NCBI GenBank assembly: GCA_937124585.1
Contig: CAKZKT010000149.1
Span: 1 to 36,997, forward strand
Direction: 5' to 3'
From: an uncultured Anaerolineae bacterium
GTDB taxonomy: Bacteria; Chloroflexota; Anaerolineae; CG2-30-64-16
Length of the DNA: 36,997 bases
Positions 19,877 to 26,973 of the stretch are shown piece by piece. How positions within the stretch are numbered: the first letter of the stretch is position 1; the number at the start of each line of letters is the position of its first letter. The translations under genes and the position numbers were made by a program. The notes below the pieces were generated by a model. The model was not told where the DNA came from, made no database searches, and saw only the letters and a program-made list of their open reading frames with translations.

Positions 19877-21028
19877 TCAGTCTCCTGCAGCCTGCCCCGC
19901 AACAGATTGTGTTGACGCTTTCTGTGCCAGGATCGTCCGGTAAACGGCATGAGTGGCCGCGGCGACCTGCGCCTGCGTGAAGCGCGCCAGCACGCGCGCC
20001 CGGCCGCGCTCGGCCAGCTCACGGCGCAGCGCCGCCGCGTCTATCAGCCTGGCCAGCGCCGCGGTCAGGGCCTGGACATCGCCCTCCGGGAAGATCAGGC
20101 CCGCGTCGCCGATCACGTTGGGGATCTCGCCGCAGGTCGAGCCGATGACGGGCACGCCACTCGCCATCGCCTCGATCAGAACGCGGCCGAACTGTTCCAC
20201 CCAGTTCGGCCGGCTGACGGACGGCAGCACCAGCACGTCGAAATCGCGGTAGAGCGCCGGTATCTGGGTCGAGGGGCGATGTCCCAGGAAATCTACCTGC
20301 TCGCGGATGCCCAGCGTCTCGGCCAGGCCGGCCAGCCGCGACCGCTCCGGCCCGTCGCCCAGCAAGCGCAACCGCCAGCCGGCCGTCGGCAGCCCGGCGC
20401 ACGCCCGCAGCAGCACATCCACGCCTTTCTCCGGGATCAAGCCGCCGGCATAGCCGATGCGGAAAGTCGTCGTCGTCTTTTCATCGGCCAGAGCCGGCCG
20501 GAAGATCTCAGGATCTACGCCGAATTGCGGGATCACCGTGACCGGCCCGCGGTAGCCTTTGGCCCGCAGCACCTCCACCGCCGTCGCGTTGCCGGCGATC
20601 ACATGAGCGGCCCGACGGTAGTTCGCCTTTTCGAAGGCGCGGAAAGGCCAGGGATAGCGCCGATTGAGATTCTGCCAGGTGAAAAACAGTCCGGCCGCCG
20701 CGACCGCCTCGGCCAGGCGCAGCGCATGCCAGGTCGCCAGGTTGTAGGGCTCCTCGTCCATGTGCACAATGTCGGGTCGGAGCTGCCTCAGGAGCCGTCC
20801 CAGCGTTGGATAAAAATGGAGATGATACTGCCCGGTGAACCGGAGCGGCGCGACGATCAGCGTATAGCCGTGGATGTGCGCCCGCTCCAGCACGACATGG
20901 CTGCGCCGATCGCGCCACGCAGGCGGCACGATCGCCGTCAGCTCGATGTCGGGCAGCCGTGCCAGCTCCTCCAGTTTGCGCTGATACGCGCCCACCACCA
21001 ACGCTTTGGAAATCATGACGACGCGCAT
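19877..21028 (-). CDS. GT4 glycosyltransferase
   Basis: A 383-residue GT4 enzyme. The N-terminal part (MRVVMISKALVVGAYQRKLEEL, DIVHMDEEPYNLATWHAL) is the acceptor domain; the donor domain has RIGYAGGLIPEKGVDVLL, LLGDGPERSRL, VLVLPSVSRPNWVEQFGRVLIEAMA (EX7E region) and GTCGEIPNVIGDAGLIFPEGD. The GGLIPEKGVD and EQFGRVLIEAMASGVPVIGS phrasing is common in polysaccharide cluster GT4 enzymes. ATG 21026-21028 has only a weak AGCGGAT site. It lies 24 bases after the M1 peptidase gene and about 40 bases before the leaderless GT4 gene, so it may be read from the peptidase promoter while the next gene has its own. Donor and acceptor are unknown. Confidence 0.88.
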   Translation of the reverse strand: MRVVMISKALVVGAYQRKLEELARLPDIELTAIVPPAWRDRRSHVVLERAHIHGYTLIVAPLRFTGQYHLHFYPTLGRLLRQLRPDIVHMDEEPYNLATWHALRLAEAVAAAGLFFTWQNLNRRYPWPFRAFEKANYRRAAHVIAGNATAVEVLRAKGYRGPVTVIPQFGVDPEIFRPALADEKTTTTFRIGYAGGLIPEKGVDVLLRACAGLPTAGWRLRLLGDGPERSRLAGLAETLGIREQVDFLGHRPSTQIPALYRDFDVLVLPSVSRPNWVEQFGRVLIEAMASGVPVIGSTCGEIPNVIGDAGLIFPEGDVQALTAALARLIDAAALRRELAERGRARVLARFTQAQVAAATHAVYRTILAQKASTQSVAGQAAGD

Positions 21029-21052
21029 GATCCGCTGCCCCTCGTCGTTGCC

Positions 21053-22696
21053 CTATCTGAAATAGACCGACAGAAGCCGGTCGAGCGCCGGGCCGAGCCG
21101 ATCGCGCAGCAACGCGAGGACTTCGGCCTCGTGTGCCAGCCGATCCTGGTAGCGCTCGCGGTACGTCTGCACGAAGCCGGTGAATGCCGCTGGGCCCATG
21201 AGTCGGCGCACGTCGAGCCAGAAGCGCGTGCTGCTAACATAGGCTGCCTGCACATAGGTCGTGGTGTCGGAGAAATGGTAGATCGGCTGGTTGATCGGCA
21301 GCGTCGGCATGTCGCGCGAAGGCGCTTCCCACCAGGCGAGATGGGCCGGATGCAGGGTTTCATAGTAGAACACCTCACCGTAGCGTGCCAGGCCCTCGTC
21401 CAGCCAGGGCTCGTGAGCCTGGTCGTTGCCCACCACGCCGTACCACCACTGATGGCCCAGCTCATGGACCACGAAACGCACCAGCAGGTCGGCACCGAAG
21501 CCGGCATCGGAGGACGGAGGTTGATAGGCGGCGAACCAATCCCGGCTGAATGTCATCAGCGCGCTGTATTCCATGCCGCCGAACTGGACGGCCTCAACGA
21601 TCAGCAGTTCGGCGTAGGGATAGGGGCCGTAGGCCTGGACGAAGAGCGGCAGCGCCTCCTGCACGCCGCGCAGCGCGGCCTGGGCAGCCACGTCGTGCTC
21701 GGGCAGATGATAGACGCGCACCGATATCCCCTGCACGTCGGCCTGGCTTGCCATCAGCCGATCACTGACCGCGAACGCGAAGCCGCGCGCACGGTCCAGC
21801 CGGAAGCGCCAGACGCCCTGCTGTGCGTCGGTCAGGCCCGCGGCGATCACCTGATGGGATGTCGGCGCGCGGACCGTCACCTCGTAGTCCGCCGTTTCAT
21901 ACACGATGGGGTCGCCCACCGGATGGTAGGGCGTGATCAGCCAGCGGCCGCCGCCTCTGGTCGCTGCGGCGACGTAGGGTGCCAGCACAGGATACCAATA
22001 GCCTGCGATCATTCCCAGCTCGGACCAGCCCAGCGCATGTATGGCCGAAATCCCCTCGTGGCCGGCCGGAGGCAGATGTACTGCGTAATCCAGACAGACG
22101 GTGAGGATCGCTGCGCGCGTCGCCGCTGTCGGCAGGCGCACGCGCAGGGTGGAGTCCTCCAGCAGCACAGCCGCCGGCTGGAGCAGGTCGGCGGCCTCGG
22201 TTTGCAGCGGCGAGAGTGCCAGGCGCACGGCCTCGAGCGCGAAAACGCCCGTCATGCCATTCGTCGGCACGTTGAACACGATTTCGCCCGTCTGCAGGCG
22301 GACCGGATCGGCCAACGCGATTGCCTGGCGCACATGAAGCCGATGGGTGGCCGGGTCGGCCGTCACGTCGAACCGATAGCGCGGCCGGTCGGGGGCGACA
22401 GGCAACGGCAGGCAGGTGTCTGTCGGCGCAGCAGGAGAGGGCGTCAGAGCAGGAGCGGGCCGGGTCGCGGCAACAGGCGGAGTGGCCGCGGCCGATGGGA
22501 CGGGCGATGGCGTTGACACGGCCGGCGGGACGGGTGATGGCGCGACTGACGCTGGGGTCGGCCGCGGCACGCTCGCGATCGGCGCGGGGACGCCAGCCGC
22601 CGACCGGTGCGCACAGCAGGCCAGTAAGCTCGCCAGCAGCGCCAGGACGACGATTTGGCTGAAAACCCTTGCTTTTGTGGCGCGTTTGGTGTACAA
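21053..22696 (-). CDS. M1-type zinc metallopeptidase lipoprotein
   Basis: A 547-residue protein. The N terminus is a lipoprotein signal (VVLALLASLLACC, lipobox Cys), followed by a Pro/Ala/Ser-rich spacer of about 60 residues, a beta-sandwich and a gluzincin catalytic domain. The zinc motif HELGH is followed 18 residues later by Glu in LDEG, the M1 HExxH-x18-E arrangement, and GGMEY replaces GAMEN of aminopeptidase N as the substrate-anchoring loop. It is thus expected to trim peptides outside the cell membrane. The only usable start I see is TTG 22694-22696, with no strong ribosome site. It is divergent from spoVS and followed after 24 bases by a GT4 gene. Confidence 0.85.
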   Translation of the reverse strand: MYTKRATKARVFSQIVVLALLASLLACCAHRSAAGVPAPIASVPRPTPASVAPSPVPPAVSTPSPVPSAAATPPVAATRPAPALTPSPAAPTDTCLPLPVAPDRPRYRFDVTADPATHRLHVRQAIALADPVRLQTGEIVFNVPTNGMTGVFALEAVRLALSPLQTEAADLLQPAAVLLEDSTLRVRLPTAATRAAILTVCLDYAVHLPPAGHEGISAIHALGWSELGMIAGYWYPVLAPYVAAATRGGGRWLITPYHPVGDPIVYETADYEVTVRAPTSHQVIAAGLTDAQQGVWRFRLDRARGFAFAVSDRLMASQADVQGISVRVYHLPEHDVAAQAALRGVQEALPLFVQAYGPYPYAELLIVEAVQFGGMEYSALMTFSRDWFAAYQPPSSDAGFGADLLVRFVVHELGHQWWYGVVGNDQAHEPWLDEGLARYGEVFYYETLHPAHLAWWEAPSRDMPTLPINQPIYHFSDTTTYVQAAYVSSTRFWLDVRRLMGPAAFTGFVQTYRERYQDRLAHEAEVLALLRDRLGPALDRLLSVYFR

Positions 22697-22697
22697 T
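22669..22697 (+). promoter_or_regulatory. promoter of the spoVS gene
   Basis: TTGCTT (22669-22674), 17 bases and TACAAT (22692-22697) face the spoVS gene, with a leader of about 80 bases that ends in AGGAGG. The -10 overlaps the start codon of the divergent peptidase gene, so the two transcripts may interfere. Confidence 0.6.
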
Positions 22698-22782
22698 CGT
22701 TCTTAGTAACCTGTTCCGTCAAATGGACGGCCCTGGCTTTCAAAGTATCAGTCGCAGCTCCGTCGCTGCCAGGAGGCGCACC

Positions 22783-23046
22783 ATGGAGGTGATCAAGGTT
22801 TCAGCTCAGTCCCGTTCGACAGCCGTCGCCGGCGCCATTGCCGGCGTGATGCGAGAGCGCCGCCACGCCGAAGTGCAGGCAATCGGGGCTAGCGCCGTGA
22901 ATCAGGCGATCAAGGCCATCGCGATCGCGCGCGATTATCTGGCGCTCGACGGCATCCAGATCATGTGCGTGCCGGAGTTCGTTGAGGTGGACATAGATGG
23001 CCAGGAGCGCACGGCCGTCAAGCTCATCATCGAGCCTCGCCCATAG
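22783..23046 (+). CDS. spoVS: stage V sporulation protein S (SpoVS) family
   Basis: An 87-residue protein matching the full length of the SpoVS family: MEVIKVSAQSRSTAVAGAIAGVMRE, then EVQAIGASAVNQAIKAIAIARDYL and a C-terminal VKLIIEPR strand. SpoVS has an Alba-like fold and is thought to bind nucleic acid; in Bacillus its loss affects septation and late sporulation, but the gene is also widespread in non-sporulating bacteria including Deinococcus-Thermus and Chloroflexota. AGGAGG lies six bases before ATG 22783, an optimal site. It stands alone with its own promoter, converging on ricT. Nothing else in the window belongs to a sporulation pathway, so a general chromosomal or RNA-binding role is more likely here. 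Confidence 0.95.
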   Translation: MEVIKVSAQSRSTAVAGAIAGVMRERRHAEVQAIGASAVNQAIKAIAIARDYLALDGIQIMCVPEFVEVDIDGQERTAVKLIIEPRP

Positions 23047-23095
23047 CGACGCCGTCGGAGACCTCAGCTGCGTGTGGATCGGATAGATCGAGAGA

Positions 23096-24118
23096 CTAGC
23101 GTTTCTTCCGGCGGCTCCGGGAACGCGTCCCTTGCTTGGCAGCCGATGCCGGTTGGGCAGGTTTTGGCGCGGGCTGTTCGGCTGCCTGTGGTGCTGTTTC
23201 GGCAGTCGTCTCGATCATTTCTTCGTCCTCAGCGAGCCTCGTTTCCTCCTCAGATGTCGTCAGGAGCGCGCGGCGCTTCGGACAACCGGCGCACCCGGCG
23301 GGCGCCGGCATGGCTGGCCGCTCCGGCAATGTGACTTCGACGTACTGGCTGCTCTCGCCGGGCCCTTCCACCAGCACGGTGACCGAGTTGCGCAGTACGT
23401 TCAGCTGTTTGACTTTGCCTCGCCCCTGCGGCGTCTCGATGATGCTGTTGAGCTTGGGCATGTGTTGCCGGGCCTCGGCATACAAGTCGTTTTCATAGCT
23501 CAGGCAGCAGAGCAGCCGGCCGCATACCCCTGAAACCTCCGATGAGTTGAGGGGCAGGTCCTGTGTCTTGGCCATCTTGATGGAAACCGGTGCGAACTCG
23601 CGCAGCCAGCTGGCGCAGCAGAGCGGTCGGCCGCACCGACCATAGCCGCCCAGGAACTTGGCCTGATCGCGCACGCCCACCTGGCGCATCTCGACGCGCG
23701 CGTGGAGGAGCTGGCCCAGCTCGTGTACCAGATTGCGAAAATCAATCCGCTGTTCGGCGGTGAAGTAGACCACGACGCTGCTGCCGTCGAGGCTGAACTC
23801 GACCTTGACGACCTTCATGCCCAGCTGGAGCGCGTCGGCGCGTTGCTGACACAGGGCGCGTGTTTCCGGTTCTCGGTGTGCCAGTTGATCGCGCTGCACC
23901 ATATCCCAGGCAGTAGCCCGCCGGATCACCGGCTTGAGCGTCCCGCTGATCTCGTTTGGCTCTACCTCGCGCGGAGCAAAGACGACCTGGCCCAATGTGC
24001 GACCCCGCGCAGTGTCTACCACGACGCGGTCGCCGGGCTGCAAATCGTCATGGCCGGCCGGATCGAAGTAATAGATCTTGGTTACCGGTTGAAACGCCAC
24101 TCCCACAACTAACGGCAT
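23096..24118 (-). CDS. ricT: RicT/YaaT-like PSP1-domain protein
   Basis: A 340-residue PSP1 protein. The body carries the family pattern: GVAFQPVTKIYYFDP, GDRVVVDTARGRTLGQVV, KVEFSLDGSSVVVYFTAEQRIDFR, then the cysteine clusters CGRPLCCASW and CGRLLCCLSYE. In Bacillus, RicT with RicA and RicF forms an iron-sulfur complex that stimulates RNase Y processing and affects biofilm and sporulation; these cysteines are the cluster candidates. An added C-terminal tail has CAGCP and an acidic, then Ala/Pro-rich and basic end (SRSRRKKR). ATG 24116-24118 has GGAG about seven bases upstream. It follows holB by 50 bases, the conserved holB-ricT order in many bacteria. Confidence 0.9.
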   Translation of the reverse strand: MPLVVGVAFQPVTKIYYFDPAGHDDLQPGDRVVVDTARGRTLGQVVFAPREVEPNEISGTLKPVIRRATAWDMVQRDQLAHREPETRALCQQRADALQLGMKVVKVEFSLDGSSVVVYFTAEQRIDFRNLVHELGQLLHARVEMRQVGVRDQAKFLGGYGRCGRPLCCASWLREFAPVSIKMAKTQDLPLNSSEVSGVCGRLLCCLSYENDLYAEARQHMPKLNSIIETPQGRGKVKQLNVLRNSVTVLVEGPGESSQYVEVTLPERPAMPAPAGCAGCPKRRALLTTSEEETRLAEDEEMIETTAETAPQAAEQPAPKPAQPASAAKQGTRSRSRRKKR

Positions 24119-24140
24119 CTCTCACTCCTCACCACACAAT

Positions 24141-24170
24141 TGTAACATTAGAATCTGTAACGTTAGAATC
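24141..24170. repeat. two adjacent 15-bp direct repeats
   Basis: TGTAACATTAGAATC (24141-24155) is followed immediately by TGTAACGTTAGAATC (24156-24170), differing at one base. The second copy overlaps the end of holB by two bases, and the pair fills most of the holB-ricT gap. Slippage duplication or a tandem binding site are both possible. Confidence 0.6.
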
Positions 24171-25182
24171 ACGCGACGATCGGCTTGGGCAGGCGCAAGG
24201 CCAGCACATCCAGGGCCAGCCGCACGTTGACATTGGCCCGAATGCGCTGCAACGTGCGCATCAGGTCGGTCAGCGTCGCCTCGACCTGCTCGGGGCGATA
24301 GAGGCCAGCCTGCTGCACCAGCTGGCCGCGACGATCGAGATTGACGATTGCCTCGGGGGCGCCGCGCTGCACCAGCAGCACATCATGCCACCAGGCAGCC
24401 CATAGCCCCAGGGTCTCTTCGATCAGGTCGGCCTGGTGGCTGAGCGCCTCGGCCCAGCTCAGCCGACCGCCATGGCCCGCCGTGGTCAGCGCCAGCAGCT
24501 CATCCAGGCAGCGATTGCGCACCGCGTTGACTTCGGGGTGCAAGCAGGCCTCTACGGCCCAGCCGACGCGGCCGCCGCTGAGCCGGGCGAGCAGTTCCGC
24601 CTGTGTCGGCTCCGCGGCAAAACGCGCGGTGAGCATCGCCTGCACCTGTGTCAGCGGTGCCGGCCGCAGGTTGATGATCTGGCAGCGTGAGAGCACGGTC
24701 GGCAGCACCAGATCGCGCCGGTGACTGGTCAGCAGCAGGATGACGTGCGGCGGCGGCTCTTCCAACGTCTTGAGCAGCGCATTCGCGGCCGGCGCAGTGG
24801 CGCGCTCGATCTCGCGCAGGATGAACACCTTGCGCCGGCCCTCCAGCGGCGACAGCGCCGCGTCGCTCTGTAAAACGCGCACCTGCTCGATCTGGATGGT
24901 GTTTTTCTCGGCTGCGATGATCTGCAGATCGGGATAGCGGCCCTCGGCGATGCGCCGACAGGTGCGACAGGCCGTCGCGCGCGCGTCGGGATCACCGACC
25001 GCGCAGGGCTCGCCGGTCTGCTTCTCGCACAGGATAGCGCGCGCAAACGTGCGCGCCAGGGTCGTTTTGCCTACCTGCGCCGGCCCCGTGAATAAGTACG
25101 CGTGGCTCAGGCGATCATCGGCGATAACCTTCGCCAGCAGGTCAACCGCCCATTCATGCCCGATAATCGGCCAGTTCGCCAA
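24169..25182 (-). CDS. holB: DNA polymerase III delta' subunit
   Basis: A 337-residue AAA+ clamp-loader subunit. It begins WPIIGHEWAVDLLAKVI and has Walker A-like GPAQVGKTT (about 33-41), the zinc-module cysteines around CAVGDPDARATACRTCRRI, the SRC-type segment TVLSRCQIINL and the sensor region ALLKTLEEPPPHVILLLTS. Delta' pairs with tau/gamma and delta to load the beta clamp at replication forks. The start appears to be TTG 25180-25182, as no ATG fits and GGGGGAAG lies just before it; this non-ATG start is a mild oddity. Its neighbour ricT downstream is the usual partner gene. The zinc module is intact in three of the usual four cysteines as read here. Confidence 0.9.
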   Translation of the reverse strand: MANWPIIGHEWAVDLLAKVIADDRLSHAYLFTGPAQVGKTTLARTFARAILCEKQTGEPCAVGDPDARATACRTCRRIAEGRYPDLQIIAAEKNTIQIEQVRVLQSDAALSPLEGRRKVFILREIERATAPAANALLKTLEEPPPHVILLLTSHRRDLVLPTVLSRCQIINLRPAPLTQVQAMLTARFAAEPTQAELLARLSGGRVGWAVEACLHPEVNAVRNRCLDELLALTTAGHGGRLSWAEALSHQADLIEETLGLWAAWWHDVLLVQRGAPEAIVNLDRRGQLVQQAGLYRPEQVEATLTDLMRTLQRIRANVNVRLALDVLALRLPKPIVA

Positions 25183-25257
25183 CTTCCCCCCTGCCGTCTC
25201 CCCCTTCTCCCGTCTTCCTGTTCTGCCGCTGTGCTGATTTCCCCACGTCTCCTATCG

Positions 25258-25623
25258 TTACGCTTTTATCCAATGAGGCCGCAGGCCCAAGGCACGTGTC
25301 ACCGGCACGACAAACAACAATCCGCTATCTGGATCAGTGAAGTCGCCCACCTTCTCTTGGGTGGCGGCCAAAAACCGGTCGAGGTCGAAGTCGTCGTCCA
25401 GCAGCACAAAGACTGTGCGATGGTGGTATTCCTCACTCTCTGTCAAATGACGCAACGAGGGAATCAGCGGCAGATCATCGCGCCGCGCAAATGCCTGCTT
25501 CAACCGGTGTAGCCCAATGCTCTCCAGAATCGTGACACCTGTCACGCCGAGACGCTCCCAGGTTCCGAGAACCTCCTGACACCGATCTAAGTTCGGCAAT
25601 ACCGCAACAACCAGGTTAGGCAT
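25258..25623 (-). CDS. PII-like signalling protein paired with antiporter
   Basis: A 121-residue protein with a ferredoxin-like fold of the PII type: NLVVAVLPNLDRCQEVLGTWERLGVTGVTILESIGL as first beta-alpha-beta, a long loop (RRDDLPLIPSLRHLTESEEYHHRTVFVLL) in the T-loop place, and SGLLFVVPVTRALGLR as the C-terminal strand. The nucleotide-binding details of GlnB (Tyr51 uridylylation site) are not evident, so it belongs to the wider PII-like set whose members bind nucleotides and gate a transporter encoded next door. AAGGAG lies seven bases before ATG 25623, and the first eight bases overlap the antiporter gene, which ensures coordinated synthesis. Likely partner: the CPA2 antiporter. That function is inference from family and context. 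Confidence 0.78.
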   Translation of the reverse strand: MPNLVVAVLPNLDRCQEVLGTWERLGVTGVTILESIGLHRLKQAFARRDDLPLIPSLRHLTESEEYHHRTVFVLLDDDFDLDRFLAATQEKVGDFTDPDSGLLFVVPVTRALGLRPHWIKA

Positions 25624-26824
25624 GGCTCAACTCCTTGTGCGCAAAAGCTTGCCGCAAGAATAACGGCGTCACCAGCGTCGTCACCAGGACAATGATCGTC
25701 ACAACGGCAAACAGATTGGGCTCGATGATCCCCTCGTTCACGCCCACCGCGGCCACGATCAGGCCGACTTCGCCTCGACTGATCATGCCCAGGCCGACAC
25801 GCAACGCCTCAGGATTGGTGAAGCCACCCAGGCGTGCGCCGATGCCACAGCCGACGATTTTCGAGACAATAGCAACGACGACCATCACCCCGGCCAGCAG
25901 GAACGTCGGCCCGGTGAGCAAATGGGTGTCGGTTTTCAAGCCGATGCTGACGAAAAAGATGGGGACCAGGAACGCGTAGGTGATCGTGTGCATGTTGCGG
26001 CTGATCTCGACGCGCAGACGGCTGCGGCTGAGGCCCATCCCGGCGATGAACGCGCCGGTGATGGCAGCCAGACCGCCCACAACCTCGGCCGACCAGGCAA
26101 AAGCGAGCGCAGCGACGAAAACCAACGTCGCCAGTCCCTGACTGATTGGCTGACGATTGACCCAGGTGGCCAGCCACGGCAGGAGCAAGAAGCTCGCCGC
26201 AAGGGCCACAACCAAATAGAAGGCCATTTTCAACAGGACGAACAGCACAGACATCAGGCTCGCTGCACTGCTGTTGAGTGCCAGGAAGAGCGACAAGAGC
26301 AGGATGACCAGTACGTCATCCACGACCGCCGCGCCCAACAGCGCGATCCCTTCTCGCCGACGCAGCACGCCCAATTCGAGCAGCGTTTGCGCACTGATGC
26401 TCACACTGGTGGCGGTCAGGGTAATGCCGGCGAACAGCGCCGGACTGCCGCGATAGCCGAACGGCAACACGGCCAGCGCGCCGAGCACCAACGGCACAAT
26501 CACCCCGCTGATGCCGGCGAGGATGGCGACGCGACCGGCATGCCGCATCTCGTCCAGTTCTATCTCCAGCCCGGCCAGGAACATCAGACAGATCACCCCC
26601 AGCTCGGCCAGCTCGTAGACCGCCTCGGTCAGCAAATGCGGCTCCGCGGGATTGGCCAGGATCTGCCAGTGGAGCAGGTCGATCAGGCTGGGGCCCAGCA
26701 ACACGCCAATCAGCAATTCACCCAATACAGCCGGCTGACGCAGGCGCACGGCAAGCCAGCCGCCGGCTTTGGCGGCGGTGATGATGATCATGAGGACAAG
26801 GACCAATTGCAGGAATGGCGTCAT
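25616..26824 (-). CDS. CPA2-family cation:proton antiporter
   Basis: A 402-residue membrane protein with about twelve helices, of the CPA2 (NapA/KefB-like) group. The conserved discontinuous-helix segment ITLTATSVSISAQTLLELG and the ion-binding AAVVDDVLVILLLS (adjacent Asp-Asp, as in electrogenic NapA types) are visible, as is the late GLGMISRGEVGLIVAAVG helix. It would exchange Na+ or K+ for protons across the inner membrane. There is no C-terminal RCK/TrkA domain, so regulation may instead come from the PII-like protein whose gene overlaps its end. ATG 26822-26824 has a weak GGGG site; a promoter (TTGTTG-16-TATAAT) lies upstream at 26907-26934. Confidence 0.9.
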   Translation of the reverse strand: MTPFLQLVLVLMIIITAAKAGGWLAVRLRQPAVLGELLIGVLLGPSLIDLLHWQILANPAEPHLLTEAVYELAELGVICLMFLAGLEIELDEMRHAGRVAILAGISGVIVPLVLGALAVLPFGYRGSPALFAGITLTATSVSISAQTLLELGVLRRREGIALLGAAVVDDVLVILLLSLFLALNSSAASLMSVLFVLLKMAFYLVVALAASFLLLPWLATWVNRQPISQGLATLVFVAALAFAWSAEVVGGLAAITGAFIAGMGLSRSRLRVEISRNMHTITYAFLVPIFFVSIGLKTDTHLLTGPTFLLAGVMVVVAIVSKIVGCGIGARLGGFTNPEALRVGLGMISRGEVGLIVAAVGVNEGIIEPNLFAVVTIIVLVTTLVTPLFLRQAFAHKELSHA

Positions 26825-26906
26825 GATGATGGAGCCCCATTGCGAGATGAGATAAAATCGCCATACTTTGGGCCCCAGCGGAAGCCCAACCGGTCATGGC
26901 AAGGCC

Positions 26907-26934
26907 ATTATACCCTGGGTCAGTCCGCCAACAA
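26907..26934 (-). promoter_or_regulatory. candidate promoter of the antiporter/PII-like pair
   Basis: On the minus strand TTGTTG (26929-26934), 16 bases and a consensus TATAAT (26907-26912) lie about 83 bases upstream of the antiporter start. It separates this pair from the sugar operon ending at 26974. Confidence 0.5.
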
Positions 26935-26973
26935 AACGGGGAAAGCTGCTCCGGAGAATCTGAATGTGCTGGC

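Noticed and set aside
19949-22516. 855-residue open frame on the plus strand
   Set aside because: It is antisense to the GT4 and M1 genes, very rich in Arg, Gln and Gly as GC-rich shadows are, and has no recognisable domain.
22783-23046. Evidence that the organism forms spores
   Set aside because: SpoVS is widespread in non-spore-formers and no other sporulation gene is present.
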